Assembly (NCBI RefSeq): GCF_900116255.1
Contig: NZ_FPAI01000010.1
Coordinates: 1-64,000, forward strand
DNA length: 64,000 nucleotides
Reading direction: 5' to 3'
DNA from: Halolactibacillus miurensis
GTDB taxonomy: Bacteria > Bacillota > Bacilli > Bacillales > Amphibacillaceae
Below, one piece after another: positions 1-7,376 of the stretch. The translations under genes and the position numbers were made by a program. The notes beneath the pieces were generated by a model, which was given only the letters and a program-made list of their open reading frames with translations, did not search any database and was not told where the DNA came from. The first letter of the stretch is position 1. Each line of letters starts with the position of its first letter.

Positions 1-1
1 G

Positions 2-727
2 GACGCTGGTGGTGAGAAATTTCAGACGGTGATTGTTGATGCCGATAATCGCAAGGTTATTGATGTTTTGCCTGATCGAAAGAAAGAGACCATTACCTCC
101 TATTTACGATCCTGCGATACAGGACAAGTGAGAGCCGTCGTTATGGACTTGTCACGTGGGTTTAAAGAGGCTGTACGAGAGATATTAGGCAATCCGATTA
201 TTATCGCTGATCGCTTTCATTACATGAGACAAGTGTACAACGCTTTTGATGAAGTACGTAGAGACGTTCAGAATGAACTCTCAGATGAGGAACGCAAACA
301 CATGAAACGCAGTAAAGAAATGTTGTGGAAATCTAGCAAGAAAATAACGTCAGAAACCAAAGAAAAAGCAGATAAAATGTTAAGTATCTCATCAAAATTA
401 AAACATGCTTATGAATTAAAAGATGAATTGGATGATCGGTTCAAAAACAGTGATCTGCATACCGCTAAAGAAAGATTTGAGAAATGTATAGAAAAGCTAG
501 GAAATTCGCCTTATGAAAGCTTTAATAGGGTCGCTCGTACTTTCGAACGGTGGCGTCTTGAGATTAACAATTCGTTTAGCCATCTTTATAATAATGGCGT
601 AACTGAAGGAATCAACAATATGATTAAAGTGATTAAACGTCATTCCTTCGGAATCAAAGACTTTCAAAGATTTCGCAAGAAAATCTTATGGTACCAAGAG
701 GTTAAAGAGATGAGAGAGACACTCTAG
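2..727 (+). CDS. ISL3-family transposase, C-terminal part (5' end outside window)
   Basis: The reading frame is already open at base 2 and runs 241 codons to a TAG stop at 725-727. The protein has the DDE-type core of ISL3 transposases: a DLSRGFK segment after VVMD, the IIADRFHYMR segment that carries one catalytic aspartate, and a late VTEGINNMIKVIKRHSFG segment with the final glutamate. No frameshift is seen in the visible part, so the gene may be intact. The stop codon overlaps by one base the first helix of the folded element that follows. Family assignment is firm; whether it is active depends on the missing N-terminus. Confidence 0.85.
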   Translation, partial: DAGGEKFQTVIVDADNRKVIDVLPDRKKETITSYLRSCDTGQVRAVVMDLSRGFKEAVREILGNPIIIADRFHYMRQVYNAFDEVRRDVQNELSDEERKHMKRSKEMLWKSSKKITSETKEKADKMLSISSKLKHAYELKDELDDRFKNSDLHTAKERFEKCIEKLGNSPYESFNRVARTFERWRLEINNSFSHLYNNGVTEGINNMIKVIKRHSFGIKDFQRFRKKILWYQEVKEMRETL

Positions 728-922
728 CCATTGCGAAGCAACGTGTCCTTTACTTCAAGACTTCTTCTTAGTGAGAGTAAGTTGGGTTCGGGGTCCCGAC
801 TTAATCGAACTTAGAAGAAAACGACCATGATAAGCTTAGGCGCGGATGGTGCCTCAAAGGCATTAAAATAACCATTCGACACAAGAAAAATCATCATGGT
901 CGTTATTGAAGTCAAGGATGGC
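727..922 (+). ncRNA. Candidate structured RNA, copy A, inside the ISL3 element
   Basis: A 196-nt segment folds into a closed multi-helix structure. The closing helix is GCCA 727-730 with TGGC 919-922. A small hairpin follows, TTGC 731-734 with GCAA 738-741, then a free CGTG. Next comes a 13-pair helix with one mismatch, 746-758 with 906-918. An arm 762-771/810-819 leads to 778-786/795-803 and is capped by the loop TTCGGGGT. A helix 821-831/893-903 encloses 843-849/872-878 and the hairpin 850-854/858-862. Copy B at 15828-16026 shares this architecture with many changed but still pairing bases. A G-U pair in the 843-849 helix favours the plus strand. Family unknown. Confidence 0.7.
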
Positions 923-965
923 GGATACTACCTCGACTATTATTGATCAAATGAGTGGTGTTTTA

Positions 966-991
966 GGTACCACCACATTTGACAGAGAACC
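966..991 (-). repeat. Terminal inverted repeat (right end) of the ISL3 element
   Basis: The sequence ends with a block that in reverse complement starts GGTTCTCTGTCAAATGTGG. It also pairs internally with TCAAATGAGTGGTG at 947-960, forming a long hairpin at the element's edge. Such a hairpin could block incoming transcription, which is an inference. Confidence 0.65.
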
Positions 992-1383
992 ATTTTTAAT
1001 CCTTAAGTGATTGCAGAGTAGTTCTATTAGAAAAAAGTTATCGATATACCTAACTAATATATGTTAAGATATTATATATAATGAAACATCACAAATAAAC
1101 CGAAAATAAAGATTAAGTTGTAAATATGACATAATTGTGAACTATGAGAGATGAAAACAAATGATTTACATATAAGAATAACCCTCTGAAAAGACTCGGA
1201 TTTGAAGCATTAACATGAAAATTTAGTAGAGAAGTTATTAAAAAAATAATATTAGTATTATAGATAGTTCGATGGTCGCGGTTCGCTTGAAAAATTACAG
1301 AAAATTGTCATGAGAAAGGTTCCAATTGGTGGTAAAACGTGCTATACTTTCTTAATGAATGTAATAAATAGAGGAGAACGCTT
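992..1383. other. AT-rich non-coding stretch between the IS and the polysaccharide cluster
   Basis: No credible gene is seen. The stretch is very AT-rich with stops in all frames. Its last 65 bases carry the promoter and ribosome binding site of the first polysaccharide gene. Confidence 0.6.
1320..1348 (+). promoter_or_regulatory. Sigma-A type promoter of the polysaccharide cluster
   Basis: TTCCAA (1320-1325) and TATACT (1343-1348) are separated by 17 bases, 36 bases ahead of the ATG at 1384. GAGGAG at 1371-1376 serves as ribosome binding site. The -10 box is good; the -35 is weak. Confidence 0.55.
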
Positions 1384-2154
1384 ATGATTGATATACATAG
1401 TCATATTTTACCTGGTCTTGATGATGGCGCTAAACATATGGAAGAAAGTGTTAGAATGGCAAAGCAAGCAGCTGATCAAGGCATACATGCAGTCATTGCC
1501 ACACCGCACCATAAAACAACGCGTTATGAAAATGATCGGTTAGCGGTGCTGGAGGCAGTTCATCAACTTAATACGCGCTTACGTGAAGAGCATATTCCAT
1601 TAAAAGTACATCCCGGACAAGAAATCCGGGTATTTGAACATATGGGGCATACCTTTGATGAGACTGAATTACTGACTTTAAATGAAACAGGGGTCTATGT
1701 GCTTATTGAATTACCTTCACATGAGGTGCCAAGATATACCGATCACTTAATTTATAATTTATCCACACAAGGCTACATACCGATTATTGCTCACCCTGAA
1801 CGTAATCAAGTCATCATAGATGATCCAGATGTTTTATATGAATTTGTAAAAAATGGAGCTCTTTCTCAAGTGACAGCGTCTAGTTTAACTGGTAAGTTAG
1901 GTAAAAAGGTACGTAAATTTAGTGAATCACTTATTGAACATAAGTTAGCTCATGTGATTGCGAGTGACGCCCATCATATTGATCATCGCTCATTTGATTT
2001 ACAAGAAGCTTATCGGAGTGTAAGAAAACGAATGGATACATCCTATGTCAAACAGCTCTCTGAGAATGCGTATGATATTTTAAATGGTGAACGGATCCAT
2101 TTATATGAACCAACACGAATAAAATCAAAAGGTCTGTTTGGCTTTTTGAAATGA
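1384..2154 (+). CDS. PHP-family protein-tyrosine phosphatase (CpsB/YwqE type)
   Basis: A 256-residue protein with the metal-binding signature of the polymerase-and-histidinol-phosphatase fold: DIHSHILPGLDDG at the N-terminus, ATPHH near residue 40, GQEIRV near 80, HPERN near 138 and SDAHH near 197. In this family the enzyme removes phosphate from the tyrosine autokinase (CpsD/YwqD) that controls capsule or exopolysaccharide synthesis, and acts in the cytoplasm. The kinase and its membrane activator CpsC are not next to it, although they usually are; they may lie beyond the IS or be lost. It is followed after 28 bases by the dehydratase gene and has its own promoter. Confidence 0.88.
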   Translation: MIDIHSHILPGLDDGAKHMEESVRMAKQAADQGIHAVIATPHHKTTRYENDRLAVLEAVHQLNTRLREEHIPLKVHPGQEIRVFEHMGHTFDETELLTLNETGVYVLIELPSHEVPRYTDHLIYNLSTQGYIPIIAHPERNQVIIDDPDVLYEFVKNGALSQVTASSLTGKLGKKVRKFSESLIEHKLAHVIASDAHHIDHRSFDLQEAYRSVRKRMDTSYVKQLSENAYDILNGERIHLYEPTRIKSKGLFGFLK

Positions 2155-2182
2155 TTGATCATCAAGAGAAAGAAGGGATACT

Positions 2183-4021
2183 ATGAGTTATAGAAAGCGG
2201 ATGCTGTTATTAGTGTTACTAGATTCATTGATCGTCGCATCAGCTGTATATATTGCCTCGTGGATTGTTTATCCATCGATGGAAATCTTCAGCATGAATA
2301 CGTTACTTGTATCAGCTGTTACTTTATTACTCTCTCACCATCTATTTGCTTTTGTTTTTAAGCTTTATCATAAGGTGTGGGCGTATGCGAGTATTGGCGA
2401 ACTCGTTGCGATTGTGAAGGCTGTGACATTAACTATTCTTACGACAGGATTCATTCAATATTTTGTGAATGATTTTTCAATTTACCGTCGTGGGTTATTT
2501 GTGACCTGGCTTATACATATTTTATTTATCGGTGGTTCGCGTTTTGCGTGGCGCGTCGTACGAGATCGCTACATTGTTTCAGGTGAAAATAAAAAACGGA
2601 CACTGATTGTTGGCGCGGGCGCTGCTGGTGCCATGATCGCCCGTCAATTAAAGTACGAAGCAAGTCAATCTGAACTCGATCCTATTGGTTTTGTAGATGA
2701 TGACACAAATAAGCAAAGATTAGAACTTTATAATTTGTCCGTTATTGGAACGACAGAAGAGCTTTCGACCATCGTGAAGCGCGAGCGCGTGGAGCATATC
2801 GTCATTGCGATTCCGTCTGTCACAAACGGTAAATTAAAACGAATCATTACTTTAGCCAATGATACAGGGGCTAAAGTGCAAATTCTACCGAAGATCGAAG
2901 ATCTTGCGAGTGGAAAAGTCTCGATTAAAGCTTTACGTAATGTTGACGTCGAAGACGTCTTAGGTCGACCATCTGTAGAATTAGACATTAATTCGATTAA
3001 AGAAGATATTACGTGCGAGACTGTTATGGTTACCGGTGCCGGTGGCTCAATCGGTTCTGAGATTACCCGCCAAATTATGCGCTTTAAACCAAAACAAATC
3101 TTACTCGTAGGACACGGCGAATACAGCATTTATAAGATTGATAGGGAATTAAAAAGAACATTTAGTAACCAAGACACCGAAATCATTCCGATTATCGCTG
3201 ATGTTCAAGATAGAAAACGCATTTTTGATATTGTAGAAGAGTATCAACCGAAGTTTATTTATCACGCCGCTGCACATAAACATGTGCCGTTAATGGAATA
3301 TAACCCACACGAAGCAGTTAAAAACAATGTGATGGGGACAAAAAACGTCGCAGAAGCGGCTGATTATCATCACGTCGATACGTTTGTGTTAGTCTCAACA
3401 GATAAAGCGGTCAACCCAACAAACGTCATGGGCGCAACCAAACGTCTCGCTGAAATGATTGTCCAAGACCTCGGTCAAAAAAGTGAGACAACCTTTGTGG
3501 CGGTGCGATTTGGTAATGTGTTGGGCAGTAGAGGATCGGTTATTCCGCTCTTTAAACAACAGATTGCCGACGGTGGTCCAGTCACAGTCACACATGAAGA
3601 TATGACGCGTTACTTTATGACCATTCCTGAAGCTTCGCGACTTGTGATTCAAGCAAGTACACTCGCAAGAGGTGGTGAAGTGTTTGTTCTTGATATGGGC
3701 GAACCGGTTAAGATTATCGACCTTGCGAAAAATGTCATTAAATTATCGGGATATACAGTAGATGAAATTGGCATAAAAGTTACTGGCATTAGACCAGGTG
3801 AAAAGATGTATGAAGAGTTATTAGATGATACAGAAGTGTTACCCGGTGAAGTATTTGAGAAGATTTATGTTGGAAGAACGGGTCACATTGAGATTGAAAG
3901 TGTGTTACAATTAATCGCGATATTTAAAGATTTGACTATTCCAGAGTTAAGGCATGCCTTAATGAATATTGTCTATCATCAAGATCAGTCAAGAATTAAT
4001 GAAGCGCTAGGGATAAGATAA
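2183..4021 (+). CDS. epsC: Membrane UDP-N-acetylglucosamine 4,6-dehydratase (CapD/EpsC/PglF type)
   Basis: A 612-residue protein with about four N-terminal membrane helices (residues 1-125), a first nucleotide-binding fold starting at VGAGAAGAMIA near 145 and the catalytic dehydratase domain starting at VTGAGGSIGSEI near 283. The active segment STDKAVNPTNVMGATKR has Met in place of the usual short-chain-dehydrogenase Tyr, with the following Lys kept, which is typical of large PglF-like dehydratases. The family makes UDP-4-keto-6-deoxy-GlcNAc. Together with the aminotransferase, acetyltransferase and sugar-phosphate transferase downstream it completes a diacetylbacillosamine-type pathway, as EpsC-EpsN-EpsM-EpsL does in Bacillus subtilis. 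Substrate is inferred from context. Confidence 0.88.
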   Translation: MSYRKRMLLLVLLDSLIVASAVYIASWIVYPSMEIFSMNTLLVSAVTLLLSHHLFAFVFKLYHKVWAYASIGELVAIVKAVTLTILTTGFIQYFVNDFSIYRRGLFVTWLIHILFIGGSRFAWRVVRDRYIVSGENKKRTLIVGAGAAGAMIARQLKYEASQSELDPIGFVDDDTNKQRLELYNLSVIGTTEELSTIVKRERVEHIVIAIPSVTNGKLKRIITLANDTGAKVQILPKIEDLASGKVSIKALRNVDVEDVLGRPSVELDINSIKEDITCETVMVTGAGGSIGSEITRQIMRFKPKQILLVGHGEYSIYKIDRELKRTFSNQDTEIIPIIADVQDRKRIFDIVEEYQPKFIYHAAAHKHVPLMEYNPHEAVKNNVMGTKNVAEAADYHHVDTFVLVSTDKAVNPTNVMGATKRLAEMIVQDLGQKSETTFVAVRFGNVLGSRGSVIPLFKQQIADGGPVTVTHEDMTRYFMTIPEASRLVIQASTLARGGEVFVLDMGEPVKIIDLAKNVIKLSGYTVDEIGIKVTGIRPGEKMYEELLDDTEVLPGEVFEKIYVGRTGHIEIESVLQLIAIFKDLTIPELRHALMNIVYHQDQSRINEALGIR

Positions 4022-4180
4022 AGCGCCTAATGTAAGCATGTTTTCTTTATGCTAAATCAAAATAACATACATTCATAAGTAAGTGAAACTAAATACCTTA
4101 TCAAAATCAAAAAGTATCGCTCATTATCGGTTGTAGAGGTTTTCGTATTAAAATCTACTATCAGAAAGAAGATAACAGTG

Positions 4181-4552
4181 ATGAAAAAGAAAAGTGATGG
4201 TTTTACTTTAGTTGAATGACTAGCGGCTATCTCCATACTTGCGATCATTGTTTCGATAGCAATACCAAGCATAAATCACTTAATTAAATAATCTGAAATT
4301 AACAGTTGTCAATTTAGTGTAGAAGAGATAAGCAGGCACTACCAACATCATTTAATTTCAACTAAATCGGTGCACAGTGAACCTTTGTTTTCTGTTTTTA
4401 TTCTTGAACAAGTGGATGGGGATATAGAAGAACATTTGTATAACTATGAGAATGGTAGTGTTAAATGTCATATACACGGAACGATATCATCAACAAACAG
4501 CGAAGGAGATGATCAACAAGATAACGGTTCAACAGAAGTTCCTTGGCTTTAG
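4181..4552 (+). pseudogene. Broken type IV pilin-like gene
   Basis: One frame from ATG 4181 reads MKKKSDGFTLVE, then a TGA at 4217-4219, then LAAISILAIIVSIAIPSI, a TAA at 4289-4291, and goes on in the same frame to a TAG at 4550-4552. GFTLVE followed by a hydrophobic helix is the class III signal and stem of type IV pilins and pseudopilins. The tail holds a KCHIHG segment like the cysteine-histidine ends of some pilin-like proteins. Two in-frame stops make it a pseudogene unless stops are read through. It lies between dehydratase and aminotransferase, where a pilin is not expected, so it may be a remnant of an earlier insertion. Confidence 0.65.
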
Positions 4553-4553
4553 T

Positions 4554-4585
4554 GACCTCTTGTCTATTAAGGGGTCTTCTTTTTC
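4554..4585 (+). terminator. Rho-independent terminator after the pilin-like remnant
   Basis: GACCTCTT 4554-4561 pairs with AAGGGGTC 4569-4576 around a 7-base loop and is followed by TTCTTTTTC. It would end transcription from the first part of the cluster. Confidence 0.75.
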
Positions 4586-4855
4586 TGATTGGATGGTTAG
4601 AGCGACGTGAGTATGGTGAAAGGGGTAAAGAGGGTTCAAGGCAGCAATATCAAGGGTTTCAGCACAACTACTAAATGCACTAATTTTACAGAAGCATTAC
4701 GCGTAGTCTCATTCAATCAAAGCATATATTTATGCAAGAGATAGTACTGAAAATCAATCAATACACTACATATAGAGAAGAAAATTAAGGTGCTAAATAC
4801 ATAAAAGCACCTCTATACAATACATAGACTTTAGATAAGGAAGGGTGACGGTAAT
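4583..4855. other. Leader region of the aminotransferase gene
   Basis: No gene is seen. AGGTGCT (4789-4795) can pair with AGCACCT (4806-4812), giving a hairpin 43 bases before the next start codon without a T-run; an attenuator is possible but unproven. AAGGAAGG at 4837-4844 is the ribosome binding site of the next gene. Confidence 0.4.
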
Positions 4856-5986
4856 ATGGCTGTGAACACATCTAATAAGAAGATATGGCTCGCTTCACCT
4901 CATATGAGTGATGAAGGTTATGAAATGCAATATGTACAAGAAGCATTCGATACGAACTGGGTAGCACCACTTGGACCGAACGTAAATGAGTTTGAGAAGG
5001 AACTTGCAGCTAAAGTTGGTTCAAAACACGCTGCAGCTATGACTTCTGGAACAGGAGCCATTCATCTAGCTCTTAAAGCTGCTGGTGTTGGTGAAGGGGA
5101 TATCGTGTTCTGCCCAACCCTTACTTTTTCTGCTACAGCCAATCCCATCATCTATCAGAATGCTACTCCTGTCTTTATTGACAATGATTATGAAACTTGG
5201 AACATGGATCCTAAAGCATTAGAGGCAGCCTTCGAGAAGTATGGTGATAAGGTGAAGGCTGTTTTAGTTGTACACTTATATGGTCTATCAGCTGATATGG
5301 ATAAGATCATGGAGATTTGTAGTAAGTATGATGTAACGGTCATTGAAGATGCCGCTGAGTCTTTAGGTGCTTATTATAAAGGAAGACATACTGGAACCTT
5401 CGGTGAGTTTGGAGTGTTCTCGTTTAATGGAAATAAGATCATCACTACTTCTGGTGGCGGGATGCTTGTTTCTGATGATGAAGAGAAGATAAAGAAAGTT
5501 AGGTTTTGGTCCACTCAATCAAGAGATGCAGCAAGGCACTACCAGCATAGCGAATTAGGGTTCAATTACCGTATGAGCAACGTCGTTGCTGGGATTGGTA
5601 GAGGACAGCTTAAAGTATTAGACCAAAGAGTAGCCAAGAAGAAATATATCTTTGAGTTTTATAAGAGAGAATTAGGTAGTCTTGAGGGCGTAGACTTTAT
5701 GCCAATCAATGATTGGAATGAGCCGAACTACTGGTTAAGTGTTATGACATTGAAGGGTTCAGTAAGACCTATTGATGTCATGGAAGCATTAGAGAAAGGG
5801 AATATCGAATCAAGACCTGTGTGGAAGCCAATGCATATGCAGCCGTTCTTTGCTGAATATGATTGTGTTGGTGGAGATGTTAGTGAGAAACTCTTTGAGA
5901 ACGGTGTGTGCTTGCCATCTGATACTAAGATGACGGATGAAGATCTTGAGAGAATTTGTGGGATTATAAAATCATTATGGAAATAG
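4856..5986 (+). CDS. epsN: DegT/DnrJ/EryC1/StrS-family sugar aminotransferase (EpsN/PglE-like)
   Basis: A 376-residue PLP enzyme. TSGTGAIHLALKAAG near residue 64 forms the phosphate-binding turn, VIEDAAES holds the pyridine-nitrogen aspartate near 165, and the Schiff-base lysine lies in FNGNKIITTSGGG near 194. The family aminates 4-keto-6-deoxy nucleotide sugars using glutamate. Next to a PglF-like dehydratase and a PglD-like acetyltransferase, the likely product is UDP-4-amino-4,6-dideoxy-GlcNAc. The sugar transferase starts within a few bases of its stop, so the two are probably co-translated. Length and motifs are complete. Confidence 0.87.
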   Translation: MAVNTSNKKIWLASPHMSDEGYEMQYVQEAFDTNWVAPLGPNVNEFEKELAAKVGSKHAAAMTSGTGAIHLALKAAGVGEGDIVFCPTLTFSATANPIIYQNATPVFIDNDYETWNMDPKALEAAFEKYGDKVKAVLVVHLYGLSADMDKIMEICSKYDVTVIEDAAESLGAYYKGRHTGTFGEFGVFSFNGNKIITTSGGGMLVSDDEEKIKKVRFWSTQSRDAARHYQHSELGFNYRMSNVVAGIGRGQLKVLDQRVAKKKYIFEFYKRELGSLEGVDFMPINDWNEPNYWLSVMTLKGSVRPIDVMEALEKGNIESRPVWKPMHMQPFFAEYDCVGGDVSEKLFENGVCLPSDTKMTDEDLERICGIIKSLWK

Positions 5987-5987
5987 A

Positions 5988-6647
5988 GTGGTTGATATGA
6001 CTGTGAGTAAAGTTAAAGATGAAGTAAGTGTTAAAAAAGGCATATACAGAAGATTTTTTAAACGACCAATGGACTTCATTCTGTCTTTGATGGCAATTAT
6101 TGTTATAAGTCCGGTGCTTATAATCGTTGCAGTTCTTGTCAGGTTTAAGCTGGGTAGTCCGGTACTGTTTAAGCAGAAAAGACCAGGGCTGAATGAGAAG
6201 ATTTTTACTATGTATAAGTTCAGGACAATGACGGATGAGAAGGACGAAAACGGAGAGTTTCTTCCAGATGGTGTAAGATTAACAAAGTTTGGTAGGATAC
6301 TTAGATCAACTTCACTAGATGAACTGCCTGAATTGTTCAATATCCTTAAAGGGGATATGAGTATTGTTGGGCCGAGGCCTTTACTGATTCAATATCTTGA
6401 TCTTTACAGTGACCATCAAAAGAGAAGACACGAGGTCAGACCTGGTCTTTCAGGATATGCCCAAGTCAACGGGCGAAATGCTATCAGTTGGGAGGATAAG
6501 TTCAATCTTGATGTTGAATATGTGGATAGTGTTAGTTTTATAGGCGATTGGAAGATTATTTTTCTTACCATAAAGAAGGTTTTTGTCAAGGAAGGTATCA
6601 GTTCAGATACATCGGTTACGATGGAGCCGTTTAGGGGAAGCAAATAG
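5988..6647 (+). CDS. epsL: Initiating sugar-phosphate transferase (EpsL/PglC-like)
   Basis: A 219-residue membrane protein of the bacterial sugar transferase family. One hydrophobic segment (about 27-49) is followed by KFRTM, STSLDELPELFNIL and VGPRPLL, the conserved stretch of short PglC-type polyprenyl-phosphate phosphosugar transferases. The enzyme moves phospho-N-acetylsugar, here probably diacetylbacillosamine phosphate, onto undecaprenyl phosphate and starts the repeat unit. Start could be GTG 5988 or ATG 5997; neither has a strong ribosome binding site and coupling to the upstream gene is likely. An interior promoter may follow its stop. Confidence 0.87.
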   Translation: MVDMTVSKVKDEVSVKKGIYRRFFKRPMDFILSLMAIIVISPVLIIVAVLVRFKLGSPVLFKQKRPGLNEKIFTMYKFRTMTDEKDENGEFLPDGVRLTKFGRILRSTSLDELPELFNILKGDMSIVGPRPLLIQYLDLYSDHQKRRHEVRPGLSGYAQVNGRNAISWEDKFNLDVEYVDSVSFIGDWKIIFLTIKKVFVKEGISSDTSVTMEPFRGSK

Positions 6648-6659
6648 ACGGTTAAAGTA

Positions 6660-6689
6660 TTGACATTATTGTAATCATACATTTATTAC
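6660..6689 (+). promoter_or_regulatory. Possible internal promoter before the acetyltransferase
   Basis: TTGACA at 6660-6665 is a perfect -35 box; TATTAC at 6684-6689 is a fair -10 box at 18 bases. The gap of 105 bases between the two genes leaves room for it. Confidence 0.4.
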
Positions 6690-6752
6690 TTCATATAAGC
6701 GGACAGCAAAGTTTAATTAAAAATCACTTTTTCAGAGAGGAATGTACTGTTC

Positions 6753-7376
6753 ATGAACGACAAATTGATTATTATTGGTGCCAGTGGACATGGAAAAGTT
6801 GTGGCTAACATCGCAATAAAAATGAATAAGTGGCAAAGCATCGCATTCCTCGATGATGACAAGTCTATTAAGACATCTATGGGGTTAGAAGTCATTGGTA
6901 AGACTACTGATGCTTTTACATATAAAGATGAGGCTGATCTCTTTGTGGCTATTGGAAGTAATGCTACTAGGGAGAAGATTCAAGAGAAGTTGATTGCGGA
7001 AGGGTTAAATGTAGTTAGTTTGATTCATCCTAGTGCAGTTATTGGTACTGATGTTGAGCTAGGTCTTGGCTCAGTAGTAATGGCCGGGGTTGTTATTAAC
7101 AGCTCATCTAGAATTGGTAAGGGGTGTATCATCAACACTAGTTCTAACTTGGATCATGACAATGTACTTGAAGATTATGTGCATATTTCCCCTAGTGTTG
7201 GCTTAGCTGGGACTGTAAGAGTTGGAAAGGGTAGTTGGCTAGGGATAGGAAGTATTGTTAGCAATAACGTAAACATCTCCAGTGGTTGCAAAGTTGGTGC
7301 AGGGGCTGTGGTAGTTAAGGATATAACTGAACCTGGGACTTATATTGGGGTTCCGGTGAGGAGAGTAGATAGATGA
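6753..7376 (+). CDS. epsM: PglD/NeuD-like sugar N-acetyltransferase (EpsM-like)
   Basis: A 207-residue protein with an N-terminal Rossmann-like part (IIGASGHGKVVANIA) and a C-terminal left-handed beta-helix of hexapeptide repeats (for example IGTDVELGLGSVVMAG and VGAGAVVVKDI). The family uses acetyl-CoA to acetylate the 4-amino group of UDP-amino-dideoxy sugars; PglD in Campylobacter makes UDP-diacetylbacillosamine. The catalytic histidine probably lies in NLDHDNVL. Its ATG overlaps the stop of a four-codon frame at 6742-6756 that sits at a better distance from GAGAGG, hinting at coupled initiation. The next gene overlaps by four bases (ATGA). Confidence 0.86.
   Translation: MNDKLIIIGASGHGKVVANIAIKMNKWQSIAFLDDDKSIKTSMGLEVIGKTTDAFTYKDEADLFVAIGSNATREKIQEKLIAEGLNVVSLIHPSAVIGTDVELGLGSVVMAGVVINSSSRIGKGCIINTSSNLDHDNVLEDYVHISPSVGLAGTVRVGKGSWLGIGSIVSNNVNISSGCKVGAGAVVVKDITEPGTYIGVPVRRVDR

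Larger units (their letters stand above)
2..991 (+). mobile_element. ISL3-family insertion sequence, right part
   Basis: The 3' part of an ISL3-like element enters from the left window edge. It holds the end of a transposase, a folded element of about 196 nt (727-922) and a terminal repeat whose outer end, read inward, starts GGTTCTCTGTCAAATG (reverse complement of the sequence ending at 991). That terminal sequence resembles ISL3-family ends as I know them. The left end lies outside the window, so the exact length and target duplication cannot be read. The element separates the exopolysaccharide cluster from whatever lies upstream. Confidence 0.8.

Noticed and set aside
787-794. tRNA-like T-arm (GGG-TTCGGGGT-CCC)
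   Set aside because: The loop has eight bases and there is no acceptor, D or anticodon arm around it, so it is not a tRNA or tmRNA.
727-922. Group I or group II intron
   Set aside because: No domain V hairpin, no group I core strings and no intron-encoded protein; the closed 196-199 nt fold is too small.
4370-4552. 60-codon frame as a separate small gene
   Set aside because: It is the last part of the same frame as the broken pilin-like gene at 4181 and has no start signals of its own.
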